64,000 nucleotides of DNA from Streptococcus australis (lineage in GTDB: Bacteria > Bacillota > Bacilli > Lactobacillales > Streptococcaceae), in assembly GCF_901543175.1 (NCBI RefSeq), contig NZ_LR594040.1, positions 496,001-560,000 of the forward strand, in the 5' to 3' direction. A model generated the notes under the pieces. That model did not search any database. It had not been told where the DNA came from and worked only from the letters and a program-made list of their open reading frames with translations. How positions within the stretch are numbered: position 1 is the first letter of the stretch; each line of letters starts with the position of its first letter. Made by a program: the position numbers and the translations under genes. Of this stretch, positions 8,984 through 17,819 are shown piece after piece.

Positions 8984-10326
8984 TAGTTCATCTCCTTTCT
9001 AACAATCTGACGACTAGCCAGCAGTTCGCGGAATTCCAGCATGGCAGTATAGGTAGCTAGGATATAGGCATGCTTGCAGTCTTGGTTCTCAATTGTCTTA
9101 AGAACTTGCTCAAGATTGCTTGTCTCAGTGATTTTATCAGCTGGGAAGCCAGTCACCCGTAAACGGCGAGCGATTTCAGAATGACGAACACCACCAGCGT
9201 TGATTTCAGGAATGTCCATGTCAATGATTTGTTCAAAGTCTGCATCCCAGATCCAGCTAGTATCTATTCCATCAGCATAGTTGGCGTTGAGAAGGACAGA
9301 AAGGCTAAATGGGCAAGGAGCTAGTTTAATCATCTCGATGGCTTGAGTTGCACCGACTGGATTCTTAATCAAGACGAGAGTACATTCCTTGTCGCCGATA
9401 TGGAAGGTTTCCTGACGACCAAAGACAGCGCGACTCTTGTCAAATCCTTGTTTGATTCGTTGCGAATCTGCACCGAGGAAACGGGCAATGGCAACCGCAG
9501 CAAGGGCATTGTAGATGTTGTAAAGTCCACCGATTTGAATACCATATTCTTGGCCGTCGATCACAAAGCGAGAGCGATTGTTAGTCAACTCAACCAATTC
9601 CGTCAGACGGTAGTCCAAGTCAGGACGTTTACATCCACAATTTTCACAGATATAGGCTCCCAAGTTGGCATAGGTATTGTGCTCATATTTGAGGATGCCT
9701 TGACAGTCAGGGCAGAGAATCCCTTCGGTATTGTAGTGAGCTAGTTTGGCTGGTCCTTTTTCCAAGTCAAAACCAAAATACTCTACAGGATTTGGAATAG
9801 CTGGCTTGTAGAAAAGGGGACTGTCACCATTGAGGAGAACAGTAGCCGTAGGCACCTTGCGGATGGCATCCAAAATCATGTTATAAGTCGTGTAAATCTC
9901 ACCATAGCGGTCCATCTGGTCACGGAAAATATTAGTGATGACAAAAAGGCTAGGATGGATATAATCACAGATACGAGATAGACTGGCTTCGTCAATTTCA
10001 AGGACTGCAATATTTTTCCCAGTTTTAGAAGATTTTGCAGTCAAGAAGGTTGTCGTAATCCCCGTAATCATGTTGGCACCACTAGGATTGGTCAGAACCC
10101 GACCATAAACCTCTTTTAAAATGCCGACAGTGAGGGCAGTTGTTAAGGTTTTTCCATTGGTTCCAGTGACCACGACAATCTCGTAGTTCTTAGCTAGATT
10201 TTGTAAAATATCTTTATCAAATTGAAGGGCGACTTTTCCTGGGAGCGTACTTCCACGGCCAAGACGGCTCAAGATGAAGTGGGAAGAACGCCCAGCAAGA
10301 AGGCCCAAAGTAGTTTTTAATTTCAT
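8983..10326 (-). CDS. murT: Lipid II isoglutaminyl synthase, Mur-ligase-like subunit MurT
   Basis: A 447-residue Mur-ligase homologue. The P-loop is VTGTNGKT near residue 55. A four-Cys zinc ribbon (CPDC and CENC, about residues 202-228) is inserted in the middle domain, and the C-terminal DUF1727 domain binds GatD. It activates the alpha-carboxylate of D-Glu in lipid II with ATP and aminates it with GatD-derived ammonia. No Shine-Dalgarno sequence precedes the ATG; an extended -10 box sits six bases upstream, so the transcript may be leaderless. Confidence 0.92.
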   Translation of the reverse strand: MKLKTTLGLLAGRSSHFILSRLGRGSTLPGKVALQFDKDILQNLAKNYEIVVVTGTNGKTLTTALTVGILKEVYGRVLTNPSGANMITGITTTFLTAKSSKTGKNIAVLEIDEASLSRICDYIHPSLFVITNIFRDQMDRYGEIYTTYNMILDAIRKVPTATVLLNGDSPLFYKPAIPNPVEYFGFDLEKGPAKLAHYNTEGILCPDCQGILKYEHNTYANLGAYICENCGCKRPDLDYRLTELVELTNNRSRFVIDGQEYGIQIGGLYNIYNALAAVAIARFLGADSQRIKQGFDKSRAVFGRQETFHIGDKECTLVLIKNPVGATQAIEMIKLAPCPFSLSVLLNANYADGIDTSWIWDADFEQIIDMDIPEINAGGVRHSEIARRLRVTGFPADKITETSNLEQVLKTIENQDCKHAYILATYTAMLEFRELLASRQIVRKEMN

Positions 10327-10332
10327 GTTTCT

Positions 10333-10341
10333 ATTATATCA
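10333..10341 (-). promoter_or_regulatory. extended -10 promoter immediately before murT
   Basis: On the minus strand TGA-TATAAT is followed by AGAAAC and then the murT ATG. The -35 region is poor. Spacing predicts the transcript begins at or next to the ATG. Confidence 0.6.
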
Positions 10342-10380
10342 TAAAAGAAAGAAAAGACAGATTTGAGATTTCGCAGAAAC

Positions 10381-10402
10381 AAAAACAGCCCGATGAGGGC
10401 TG
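10381..10402 (-). terminator. terminator of the disulfide oxidoreductase gene
   Basis: On the minus strand CAGCCC-TCATC-GGGCTG, then TTTTTG. Confidence 0.85.
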
Positions 10403-10425
10403 TTGGTTAACGAATCAGTCTCAAC

Positions 10426-11742
10426 TTAAATCGCAAACAAGTCATTCAAGTTCTCAGCCAAGGTTGGGTGAGTGAAGATTTGTTTTGTGAAGTAAGTGTA
10501 AGGAATCTTGTTGTCCATAGCAACAGTGATGATGTTGATGATTTCTTGAGAACCTTCTGAGAAGATAGTTGCACCGAGAATTTCTTTGGTTTCAGTATTG
10601 ACAACAGCTTTGAAGGCTCCGCGAAGGTCTCCATTTACGTGACCACGAGGCATAGCTGCAACAGGAATTTCTTTAACAGCGTATGGAAGTTTCAAATCAG
10701 CTGCTTGACTTTCCGTCAAGCCAACTTGAGAAAGAGCTGGTGTGATGAACATGGTGTTTGGTACATTGAGCCGGTCTTCAAGTGTGTAGCTACCATCTCC
10801 AGCAAGGTAGCTGTAGACAACACGGAAGTCATCAAGTGAAATGTAGGTAAATTGAGGTCCACCGTTGACGTCTCCAACTGCAAAGACACCAGGAACGTTT
10901 GTTTGGCAGTGTTTGTCGACCTTGATAGCACCACGCTCAGTTAGTTCAATATCTGTATTTTCAAGTTGAAGTGGTTCTACATTCGGTTTACGTCCAGTTG
11001 CGTAGAGAAGGGCATCAAAACGGTAGGTTTCGTTTTCAGTTACGACGAGGACTTGCTCACCGTCGTTTTTGATTTCAGTAGTACGGATGTTTTGAAGCAA
11101 TTCAATGCCGTCTTCTTCCATGTATTGTTTAGCAAGAGCTGCGATGGAAGGTTCTGCACGAGGAAGGAATGTATCCAAGGCATCTAGGACTGTGACTTTG
11201 CTACCAAGTTTGTTGTAGAGTCCTGCGAATTCAAGACCGATGTTTCCACCACCAAGAATTCCAAATTTTTCTGGTAATTTGTCCAAGTTTTGGATACCTG
11301 TTGAGTCAAAGACATTTTTACTTGTAGCAAGTCCAGGAATAGGTAAGACGTTTGAAACAGTGCCAGTATTGATGACGATTGTTTCAGCAGTCAGTTCTTG
11401 TTTTTCGTCACCTGCTTGGATCTCGATCACCTTATTTGAAAGGAAGTGTGCTTCTGCATCAAAGATATCCACACCTGTTCCCGCAATAGTAGCGTAGTTT
11501 TTACCGTTGAGGCGACTAGTGATGGTATTTTTGGTAGCAATGACTTCTTCAAAAGACAAATCCTTCTCAGCAGCAACTAACAAGGTCTTAGTTGGGATAC
11601 ATCCGATGTTGATACATGTTCCGCCATACATGGCCTTGCTACGTTCGATAAGAGCCACTTTTTTACCAGCTGAAGCCAGTTTCCCAGCCAGTGTTTTCCC
11701 TGCCTTACCAAACCCGATAACGATTAAATCATAAGTTAACAT
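10426..11742 (-). CDS. FAD-dependent pyridine nucleotide-disulfide oxidoreductase
   Basis: A 438-residue class I flavin disulfide reductase. The N-terminal FAD dinucleotide fold is GFGKAG (10-15), the redox-active pair is C43-x4-C48, the NAD(P) fold is GGGNIGLEFAG, and the C-terminal THPTLAE contributes the catalytic His from the other subunit. It resembles RclA/mercuric-reductase-like proteins more than true glutathione reductase; the substrate is unknown. AGGAGG precedes the start, and an extended -10 (TGC-TAGAAT, minus strand, near 11767-11775) lies just upstream. Confidence 0.85.
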   Translation of the reverse strand: MLTYDLIVIGFGKAGKTLAGKLASAGKKVALIERSKAMYGGTCINIGCIPTKTLLVAAEKDLSFEEVIATKNTITSRLNGKNYATIAGTGVDIFDAEAHFLSNKVIEIQAGDEKQELTAETIVINTGTVSNVLPIPGLATSKNVFDSTGIQNLDKLPEKFGILGGGNIGLEFAGLYNKLGSKVTVLDALDTFLPRAEPSIAALAKQYMEEDGIELLQNIRTTEIKNDGEQVLVVTENETYRFDALLYATGRKPNVEPLQLENTDIELTERGAIKVDKHCQTNVPGVFAVGDVNGGPQFTYISLDDFRVVYSYLAGDGSYTLEDRLNVPNTMFITPALSQVGLTESQAADLKLPYAVKEIPVAAMPRGHVNGDLRGAFKAVVNTETKEILGATIFSEGSQEIINIITVAMDNKIPYTYFTKQIFTHPTLAENLNDLFAI

Positions 11743-11901
11743 TTTTAGTTCCTCCTATTTGGTTTCATTCTAGCACAAGAAAAAAACTTTTGCACAATTC
11801 TGCTACGGGAGAAACGAACCATATAAGGCTGTATTTATATTTGTGGAAAATCGTTTACATGATTTTCCTTAAAGATTCTACTATCTTTTGCCCCGCTCTT
11901 G

Positions 11902-12057
11902 TGTTATACTAGATAGGTTGCAAAGAAACTCGTACTTTTCTTTCGTGGAAAAGAAGCAACACGGTATCTCGTTTTTTAAGAAGATACATCATGAAAAGAA
12001 AAGTATATACTAAGCGCTATAGGATGGCTTCGCACCATCTTTAGAAAGAAGAAAAAC
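11902..12057 (+). promoter_or_regulatory. promoter and structured 5' leader of the DEAD-box helicase gene
   Basis: This covers most of the 315-base gap between two divergent genes. An extended -10 (TGT-TATACT, 11902-11910) is followed by about 140 bases of untranslated leader. The leader holds at least three small inverted repeats: CTTTTC/GAAAAG, GTATCT/AGATAC and GATGG/CCATC. No open frame of note is present. Confidence 0.6.
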
Positions 12058-13635
12058 GTGAAATTTAATGAATTTAACTTGTCTGCTGATTTGCTAGCAG
12101 AGATTGAAAAAGCTGGATTTGTAGAAGCAAGTCCCATCCAAGAACAGACCATTCCATTGGCTCTTGAGGGAAAAGACGTTATCGGTCAAGCTCAGACTGG
12201 TACAGGGAAAACCGCAGCCTTTGGCTTGCCAACCCTTGAAAAAATCCGTACAGAAGAAGCAACTATTCAAGCCTTGGTCATCGCTCCAACTCGTGAACTA
12301 GCTGTCCAAAGTCAAGAGGAACTCTTCCGCTTTGGTCGTAGTAAGGGAGTCAAAGTCCGCTCAGTATATGGCGGTTCAAGCATTGAGAAACAAATCAAGG
12401 CCCTTAAGTCTGGTGCCCACATCGTTGTCGGAACACCAGGCCGTCTCTTGGACTTGATCAAACGCAAGGCTTTGAAATTGCACGATATTGAAACCCTCAT
12501 CCTTGATGAAGCGGACGAAATGCTCAACATGGGCTTCCTAGAAGACATCGAAGCTATTATCTCTCGTGTCCCTGAAAGTCGTCAAACCTTACTCTTTTCA
12601 GCAACAATGCCAGATGCCATCAAACGTATTGGGGTTCAGTTCATGAAAGAACCAGAACATGTCAAGATTGCTGCTAAAGAATTAACCACAGAACTGGTAG
12701 ATCAGTACTATATCCGTGTCAAGGAACAAGAAAAATTCGACACCATGACCCGTCTCATGGATGTAGAACAACCTGAACTTTCTATTGTATTTGGTCGTAC
12801 CAAACGCCGTGTGGATGAATTGACTCGTGGACTTAAAATCCGTGGTTTCCGTGCAGAAGGCATTCATGGTGATTTGGACCAAAACAAACGTCTTCGTGTC
12901 CTTCGTGATTTCAAAAATGGCAATCTAGATGTCCTCGTAGCAACAGACGTGGCAGCGCGTGGTTTGGATATTTCAGGTGTGACCCATGTCTACAACTACG
13001 ATATTCCACAAGATCCTGAAAGCTATGTTCACCGTATCGGTCGTACAGGGCGTGCTGGTAAGTCAGGTCAGTCTATTACTTTTGTATCACCAAACGAAAT
13101 GGGCTATCTCCAAATCATTGAGAACTTGACCAAGAAACGCATGAAAGGTCTCAAACCTGCAAGTGCAGAAGAAGCCTTCCAAGCTAAAAAACAGGTAGCT
13201 CTCAAGAAAATCGAACGTGATTTCGCAAATGAAGAAATTCGTTCCAACTTTGAGAAATTTGCTAAAGATGCTCGTAAGTTAGCTGCCGAATTTAGTCCAG
13301 AAGAATTGGCTATGTATATCTTGAGTCTGACTGTCCAAGATCCTGACAGCTTACCAGAGGTTGAGATTGCACGTGAAAAACCACTGCCATTTAAACCATC
13401 AGGTAATGGCTTTGCTGGCAAAGCTAAGGGAGGTCGTGGAGGCCGTCGTGGGGACGACCGTCGAGACCGTGATCGCCGTGGCAATGGTCGTCGTGATGAA
13501 TTCAAGAAAGGTAGTCGTGGGAACGATCGTTTTGATAAAGACAGACGTTACCGAAATAAAGACAATAAAAAACCTCGCAACACTTCAAGCGAAAAGAAAA
13601 CAGGCTTTGTTATTCGTAACAAGGGAGATAAATAG
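12058..13635 (+). CDS. cshA: DEAD-box ATP-dependent RNA helicase (CshA type)
   Basis: A 525-residue helicase with all signature motifs: Q motif, AQTGTGKT (45-52), PTRELA, DEAD (150-153), SAT, ARGLD and HRIGRTGRAG. After the two RecA domains there is a helical extension and then an RG/RD-rich basic tail from about residue 450, typical of CshA, which unwinds mRNA and rRNA and associates with the degradosome. It starts at GTG with only a weak upstream GAAG, so translation initiation may depend on the leader. Confidence 0.93.
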   Translation: MKFNEFNLSADLLAEIEKAGFVEASPIQEQTIPLALEGKDVIGQAQTGTGKTAAFGLPTLEKIRTEEATIQALVIAPTRELAVQSQEELFRFGRSKGVKVRSVYGGSSIEKQIKALKSGAHIVVGTPGRLLDLIKRKALKLHDIETLILDEADEMLNMGFLEDIEAIISRVPESRQTLLFSATMPDAIKRIGVQFMKEPEHVKIAAKELTTELVDQYYIRVKEQEKFDTMTRLMDVEQPELSIVFGRTKRRVDELTRGLKIRGFRAEGIHGDLDQNKRLRVLRDFKNGNLDVLVATDVAARGLDISGVTHVYNYDIPQDPESYVHRIGRTGRAGKSGQSITFVSPNEMGYLQIIENLTKKRMKGLKPASAEEAFQAKKQVALKKIERDFANEEIRSNFEKFAKDARKLAAEFSPEELAMYILSLTVQDPDSLPEVEIAREKPLPFKPSGNGFAGKAKGGRGGRRGDDRRDRDRRGNGRRDEFKKGSRGNDRFDKDRRYRNKDNKKPRNTSSEKKTGFVIRNKGDK

Positions 13636-13636
13636 G

Positions 13637-13667
13637 AAAAAGCGATTCACAAAGTGAATCGCTTTTA
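13637..13667 (+). terminator. terminator after cshA
   Basis: AAGCGATTCAC-AAA-GTGAATCGCTTTT, a perfect stem. Confidence 0.85.
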
Positions 13668-13846
13668 TATATAAGGAGACCAAGGGGAAAAGAAGATGGA
13701 TAATAGTCAAGGAAAGGTGAGATGGGAAGGGACCTTTAATTCATCTTCTTATAATGTTATAATAACAAAATTTATTTTTGCTGTCAACACAAAAATCCTA
13801 TTTTTTCTAAAATATTTTTGCTTTTAAAAATTGCAATTCAATAAGC

Positions 13847-13891
13847 AATTTTCAGATAATTATTGAAATAAAGACTTTTCTATGTTATAAT
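13847..13891 (+). promoter_or_regulatory. codY promoter with adjoining CodY box
   Basis: AATTTTCAGATAATT (13847-13861) matches the CodY consensus AATTTTCWGAAAATT at 14 of 15 positions. One base later come TTGAAA (13863-13868), a 17-bp spacer and TATAAT (13886-13891). The arrangement predicts autorepression. Two further TATAAT sequences (13750-13755 and 13758-13763) upstream may form a second promoter. Confidence 0.8.
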
Positions 13892-13917
13892 GGAAGCGAT
13901 TATATGCGAGGTAAAAA

Positions 13918-14706
13918 ATGGCACATTTATTAGAAAAAACAAGAAAAATTACATCAATTTTAAAACGCTCAGAAGAGCAAATGCAGGATGAACTTCCATA
14001 CAATGCCATTACACGTCAACTAGCAGACATTATTGATTGCAATGCCTGCATTGTCAATAGCAATGGCCGTCTTTTGGGCTACTTTATGCGCTATAAAACC
14101 AATACAGACCGTGTAGAGCAGTTTTTCCAAACCAAGACGTTCCCAGATGACTATGTACAAGGGGCAAACATGATCTACGATACGGAGGCCAATCTTCCTA
14201 TTGAACATGATTTGACCATTTTCCCTGTAGAGAGTCGTGCGGATTTTCCAGATGGTTTGACAACCATTGCTCCCATTCATGTATCAGGGATTCGCCTAGG
14301 TTCATTGATTATTTGGCGTAATGATAAGAAATTTGAAGATGAGGATTTGATACTTGTTGAGATTGCAAGCACTGTTGTGGGGATTCAACTCTTGAACTTC
14401 CAACGTGAAGAAGATGAGAAAAATATCCGTCGCCGTACTGCTGTAACTATGGCAGTCAATACCCTCTCCTACTCAGAACTTCGTGCTGTTTCAGCTATTT
14501 TATCTGAGCTAAATGGAAATGAAGGACAATTGACTGCATCTGTCATTGCAGATCGTATCGGTATTACGCGCTCAGTGATCGTCAATGCTCTCCGTAAGCT
14601 AGAGTCGGCAGGAATTATTGAAAGCCGTTCACTAGGAATGAAGGGAACCTATCTCAAAGTATTGATTTCAGATATCTTTGAGGAAGTGAAAAAGAGGGAC
14701 TACTAA
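13918..14706 (+). CDS. codY: GTP- and branched-chain-amino-acid-sensing global repressor CodY
   Basis: A 262-residue CodY. The N-terminal GAF domain (about 1-155) senses isoleucine, leucine and valine, and the C-terminal winged helix (about 195-258) binds DNA, with recognition region [20 protein letters not shown]. It represses amino-acid uptake and biosynthesis genes when nutrients are plentiful. GAGG supports the ATG. The downstream hydrolase gene overlaps its stop by one base, so the two form an operon. Confidence 0.95.
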   Translation: MAHLLEKTRKITSILKRSEEQMQDELPYNAITRQLADIIDCNACIVNSNGRLLGYFMRYKTNTDRVEQFFQTKTFPDDYVQGANMIYDTEANLPIEHDLTIFPVESRADFPDGLTTIAPIHVSGIRLGSLIIWRNDKKFEDEDLILVEIASTVVGIQLLNFQREEDEKNIRRRTAVTMAVNTLSYSELRAVSAILSELNGNEGQLTASVIADRIGITRSVIVNALRKLESAGIIESRSLGMKGTYLKVLISDIFEEVKKRDY

Positions 14707-15281
14707 TGGCAAAGGCTTTAATCTCGATTGACTATACAGAGGATTTTGTAGCAGATCAGGGAAAATTGACAGCAGGTGCTCCTGCTCAAGCTATTTCTGA
14801 GGCGATTGCTCAGGTGACTAGACTGGCTTTTGATCGTGGAGACTATGTTTTCTTCACCATTGATGCTCATGAGGAAGGGGATGATTTTCATCCTGAGAGT
14901 AAACTTTTCCCACCTCACAACATCATTGGAACTAGTGGTCGCAACTTGTATGGAAAACTAGCGGATTTTTACCAAGCCCATGCTTCTGATAGTCGTGTCT
15001 TTTGGATGGACAAGCGTCACTATTCAGCATTTTCAGGAACGGATTTAGATATTCGCTTGCGAGAACGTCGAGTTGATACAGTCATCTTAATTGGTGTTTT
15101 GACAGATATTTGTGTTCTCCATACGGCTATTGATGCTTATAATCTAGGTTATCAAATCGAGGTTGTCAAGCCTGCGGTTGCCTCCATCTGGCCAGAAAAT
15201 CATCAGTTTGCTCTTGGACATTTTAAGAATACTCTGGGAGCCAAATTACTGGATGAAAATCTTGATGAAATTAAAGAATGA
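14706..15281 (+). CDS. pncA: Isochorismatase-fold hydrolase, probable nicotinamidase
   Basis: A 191-residue cysteine hydrolase. The triad is visible: D9 in SIDYTEDF, K103 in MDKRHYSAFSGTDL, and C136 in GVLTDICV. The size, triad and following metal-site pattern fit nicotinamidase, which turns nicotinamide into nicotinate for NAD salvage; an isochorismatase-like hydrolase of other specificity is the alternative. It overlaps codY by one base and no terminator is seen before the tRNA promoter. Confidence 0.8.
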   Translation: MAKALISIDYTEDFVADQGKLTAGAPAQAISEAIAQVTRLAFDRGDYVFFTIDAHEEGDDFHPESKLFPPHNIIGTSGRNLYGKLADFYQAHASDSRVFWMDKRHYSAFSGTDLDIRLRERRVDTVILIGVLTDICVLHTAIDAYNLGYQIEVVKPAVASIWPENHQFALGHFKNTLGAKLLDENLDEIKE

Positions 15282-15317
15282 TTCCCTTGGAAAAATGAAA
15301 AAAATCTGAAAAAAGTG

Positions 15318-15346
15318 TTGACAAAGATTTTGAAAGTTGATATACT
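15318..15346 (+). promoter_or_regulatory. strong tRNA promoter
   Basis: Consensus TTGACA (15318-15323), 17-bp spacer, TATACT (15341-15346), 15 bases before the tRNA. Confidence 0.9.
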
Positions 15347-15361
15347 AGTAAAGTAATCGAC

Positions 15362-15447
15362 GCGGGGATGGCGGAATTGGCAGACGCGCAGGACTAAGGA
15401 TCCTGTGACCGCTTTAGGTCGTGAGGGTTCAAGTCCCTCTCTCCGCA
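15362..15447 (+). tRNA. tRNA-Leu (anticodon AAG)
   Basis: An 86-nucleotide class II tRNA. The acceptor stem GCGGGGA pairs with TCTCCGC, discriminator base A. The anticodon stem CAGGA/TCCTG encloses loop CTAAGGA, giving anticodon AAG for CUU codons. A variable arm (ACCGC..GGTCG region) and T loop GGTTCAAGTCC are present. CCA is not encoded. It is a single-gene unit with its own promoter and terminator. Confidence 0.95.
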
Positions 15448-15454
15448 TAGGGTA

Positions 15455-15482
15455 AGAGTTAGCTTTGGCTAGCTCTTTTTAT
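15455..15482 (+). terminator. tRNA-Leu terminator
   Basis: AGAGTTAGC pairs with GCTAGCTCT (one G-U pair), then TTTTTATTTTT. Confidence 0.8.
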
Positions 15483-15596
15483 TTTTCTAAAGAGGACTAG
15501 AGGAGGTATTTTGGATATCGGAAGCTATTGGCATCAAGAACTATCATTTATAGAATGGAGTCGATTTTTGATTGGTAAAACGTGTTCTAATATGAG

Positions 15597-15630
15597 GAAA
15601 GTTAGCAGTTGCTAGCTTTCTTCATTTTTT
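15597..15630 (+). terminator. second terminator-like hairpin upstream of vex1
   Basis: GAAAGTTAGC pairs with GCTAGCTTTC, then TTCATTTTTT. The stem is closely related to the tRNA terminator 150 bases upstream, and the gene-free stretch 15448-15716 contains little else. Confidence 0.65.
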
Positions 15631-15716
15631 CAAAAAATAAATCAAAAAGTTTTTTCGATTTCATAAACATTTCATATTTGGATTTTATAATAGTCTTACA
15701 AATATGGAGGTGACAA

Positions 15717-16994
15717 ATGAATCCAATCCAAAGAGCTTGGGCTTATGTCAGCAGAAAACGACTGAGAAGTTTTATTTTATTTCTGATTTTATTGGTCCTA
15801 TTGGCCGGAATTTCAGCCTGTTTGACTCTGATGAAGTCCAACAAAACAGTAGAAACGAATCTTTACAAATCACTCAATACATCTTTTTCTATTAAGAAGA
15901 TAGAGAATGGTCAGACTTTCAAGTTGTCAGACCTAGCATCCGTGAGCAAAATTAAGGGACTGGAAAATGTCTCTCCTGAACTCGAGACGGTCGCAAAACT
16001 GAAAGACAAGGAAGCGGTGAGTGGTGAGCAGAGCGTAGAACGAGATGATTTGTCCGCTGCGGACAAGAATTTGGTCAGCTTAACGGCTCTTGAGGATTCA
16101 TCCAAGGATGTCACCTTTACCAGTTCGGCTTTCAATCTAAAAGAAGGCCGACACCTTCAAAAAGGGGATGCTAAGAAAATCCTGATCCACGAAGAGTTGG
16201 CTAAGAAGAACAATCTTTCGCTTCATGACAAGATTGGCTTGGATGCTGGACAGTCAGAATCTGGAAAAGGGAAAACAGTTGAGTTTGAGATTGTCGGCAT
16301 CTTTTCTGGTAAAAAGCAAGAAAAATTCACAGGCTTGTCTTCTGACTTCAGTGAAAACCAAGTCTTTACAGACTATGAAAGTAGCCAGACTCTTTTAGGA
16401 AATAGTGAACCTCAAGTCAGTGCAGCGCGCTTCTATGTAGAAAATCCTAAGGAAATGGACGGACTCATGAAGCAAGTGGAAAGCTTGGCCTTGGAAAATC
16501 AAGGTTACCAAGTAGAGAAGGAAAACAAAGCCTTTGAACAGATCAAAGACTCAGTTGCAACCTTCCAAACCTTCCTGACCATCTTCCTTTATGGGATGTT
16601 GATAGCTGGAGCTGGAGCCTTAATTTTGGTCTTGTCTCTCTGGTTGAGAGAAAGAGTCTACGAAGTGGGAATTTTACTCGCACTTGGAAAAGGCAAGAGC
16701 TCAATCTTCCTACAATTCTGTTTAGAGGTAGTTTTGGTATCCCTCGGAGCTTTGCTTCCATCCTTTATTGCTGGAAATGCCATTACCTCCTATCTGCTAC
16801 AAACTGTACTAGCCAGTGGAGATCAGACAACCTTGCAGGACACGCTGGCCAAAGCAAGTGGTCTATCAACCAGTCTCCTATCCTTTGCAGAATCCTATGT
16901 CTTTCTGCTCCTGATTAGTTGCTTGTCTGTAGCCCTTTGTTTCGTATTCTTATTTAGAAAATCACCTAAGGAAATTTTATCATCTATTAGTTAA
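15717..16994 (+). CDS. vex1: Vex1-like ABC transporter permease (FtsX/MacB type)
   Basis: A 425-residue permease. It has one N-terminal helix (about 17-37), a large extracytoplasmic domain (about 40-275), and three C-terminal helices separated by an FtsX-like segment (ERVYEVGILLALGKGKSS). With vex2 and vex3 it forms an ABC exporter next to the VncRS two-component system, as in the pneumococcal vex/vnc locus. The substrate is not established; an early claim of export of a death peptide linked to vancomycin tolerance is disputed. GGAGG precedes the ATG. Confidence 0.88.
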   Translation: MNPIQRAWAYVSRKRLRSFILFLILLVLLAGISACLTLMKSNKTVETNLYKSLNTSFSIKKIENGQTFKLSDLASVSKIKGLENVSPELETVAKLKDKEAVSGEQSVERDDLSAADKNLVSLTALEDSSKDVTFTSSAFNLKEGRHLQKGDAKKILIHEELAKKNNLSLHDKIGLDAGQSESGKGKTVEFEIVGIFSGKKQEKFTGLSSDFSENQVFTDYESSQTLLGNSEPQVSAARFYVENPKEMDGLMKQVESLALENQGYQVEKENKAFEQIKDSVATFQTFLTIFLYGMLIAGAGALILVLSLWLRERVYEVGILLALGKGKSSIFLQFCLEVVLVSLGALLPSFIAGNAITSYLLQTVLASGDQTTLQDTLAKASGLSTSLLSFAESYVFLLLISCLSVALCFVFLFRKSPKEILSSIS

Positions 16995-17107
16995 TACTCT
17001 TCGAAAATCAAATTCAAACCTCGTTAGTCTTATCTGCAACCTCAAAGCTGTGCTTTGAGCAACCTGCAGCTAGCTTCCTAGTTTGCTCTTTGATTTTCAT
17101 CGAGTAT
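16994..17107 (+). repeat. BOX element between vex1 and vex2
   Basis: About 114 bp bounded by imperfect terminal inverted repeats (TACTCTTCGAAAATCAAA at the left, TTTGATTTTCATCGAGTA at the right). It holds the boxC-like core TTTGAGCAACCTGC and GCTAGCTTCCTAGTTTGCTC and lacks part of boxA. Such elements are characteristic of Mitis-group genomes. It starts on the last base of the vex1 stop and ends just before the vex2 ribosome binding site. Confidence 0.85.
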
Positions 17108-17121
17108 AAGAAGGAGAAATC

Positions 17122-17769
17122 ATGACTTTATTACAATTGCAAGATGTTACCTACCGTTATAAGAACACTGCTGAAGCAGTTTTATATCAGATCAAGTATA
17201 ATTTTGAACCCGGAAAATTTTATAGTATCATTGGTGAGTCAGGAGCAGGAAAATCCACTCTCTTGTCCCTGCTTGCTGGTCTAGATAGTCCTGTCGAGGG
17301 TTCTATCCTTTTCCAAGGAGAGGACATTCGGAATAAGGGATATTCTTACCATCGCATGCACCATATTTCTCTGGTCTTTCAAAATTATAATTTGATTGAT
17401 TATCTTTCTCCACTGGAAAATATCCGCTTGGTCAACAAAAAGGCGACTAAGGATACCCTTCTTGAGCTTGGTTTGGATGAAAGTCAGATCAAGCGGAATG
17501 TTCTCCAGTTATCAGGTGGGCAACAACAACGTGTTGCCATCGCTCGCAGTTTGGTATCAGAAGCTCCAGTTATTCTAGCTGATGAGCCAACAGGAAATCT
17601 GGACCCTAAAACTGCTGGAGATATTATCGAACTGCTCAAATCACTTGCCGAGAAAACAGGTAAATGTGTAATTGTCGTTACGCATAGTAAAGAAGTGGCG
17701 CAAGCGTCAGATATTACACTTGAGTTGAAGGACAAGAAACTGACTGAAACTCGCAATACTACTAAATAA
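17122..17769 (+). CDS. vex2: Vex2-like ABC transporter ATPase
   Basis: A 215-residue ABC ATPase of the MacB/LolD class. Walker A is GESGAGKST (about 38-46), the signature LSGGQQQR and Walker [13 protein letters not shown]. It energises the Vex1/Vex3 permease pair. AAGGAG precedes the ATG and sits just after the BOX repeat, so the repeat is part of the intercistronic mRNA and could form a hairpin that tunes relative expression. Confidence 0.92.
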   Translation: MTLLQLQDVTYRYKNTAEAVLYQIKYNFEPGKFYSIIGESGAGKSTLLSLLAGLDSPVEGSILFQGEDIRNKGYSYHRMHHISLVFQNYNLIDYLSPLENIRLVNKKATKDTLLELGLDESQIKRNVLQLSGGQQQRVAIARSLVSEAPVILADEPTGNLDPKTAGDIIELLKSLAEKTGKCVIVVTHSKEVAQASDITLELKDKKLTETRNTTK

Positions 17770-17819
17770 TATGAGCTTGTTTTGATAGCATTATAAAATC
17801 AAATCTAGAAAGGGAACCT

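Noticed and set aside
13695..13826. 43-codon frame upstream of codY
   Set aside because: Low-complexity AT-rich peptide, no good support; the region holds promoters.
15511..15615. 34-codon TTG-start frame behind AGGAGG upstream of vex1
   Set aside because: The ribosome binding site is only four bases from the start, the 3' end overlaps a terminator stem, and no promoter lies between the tRNA terminator and it.
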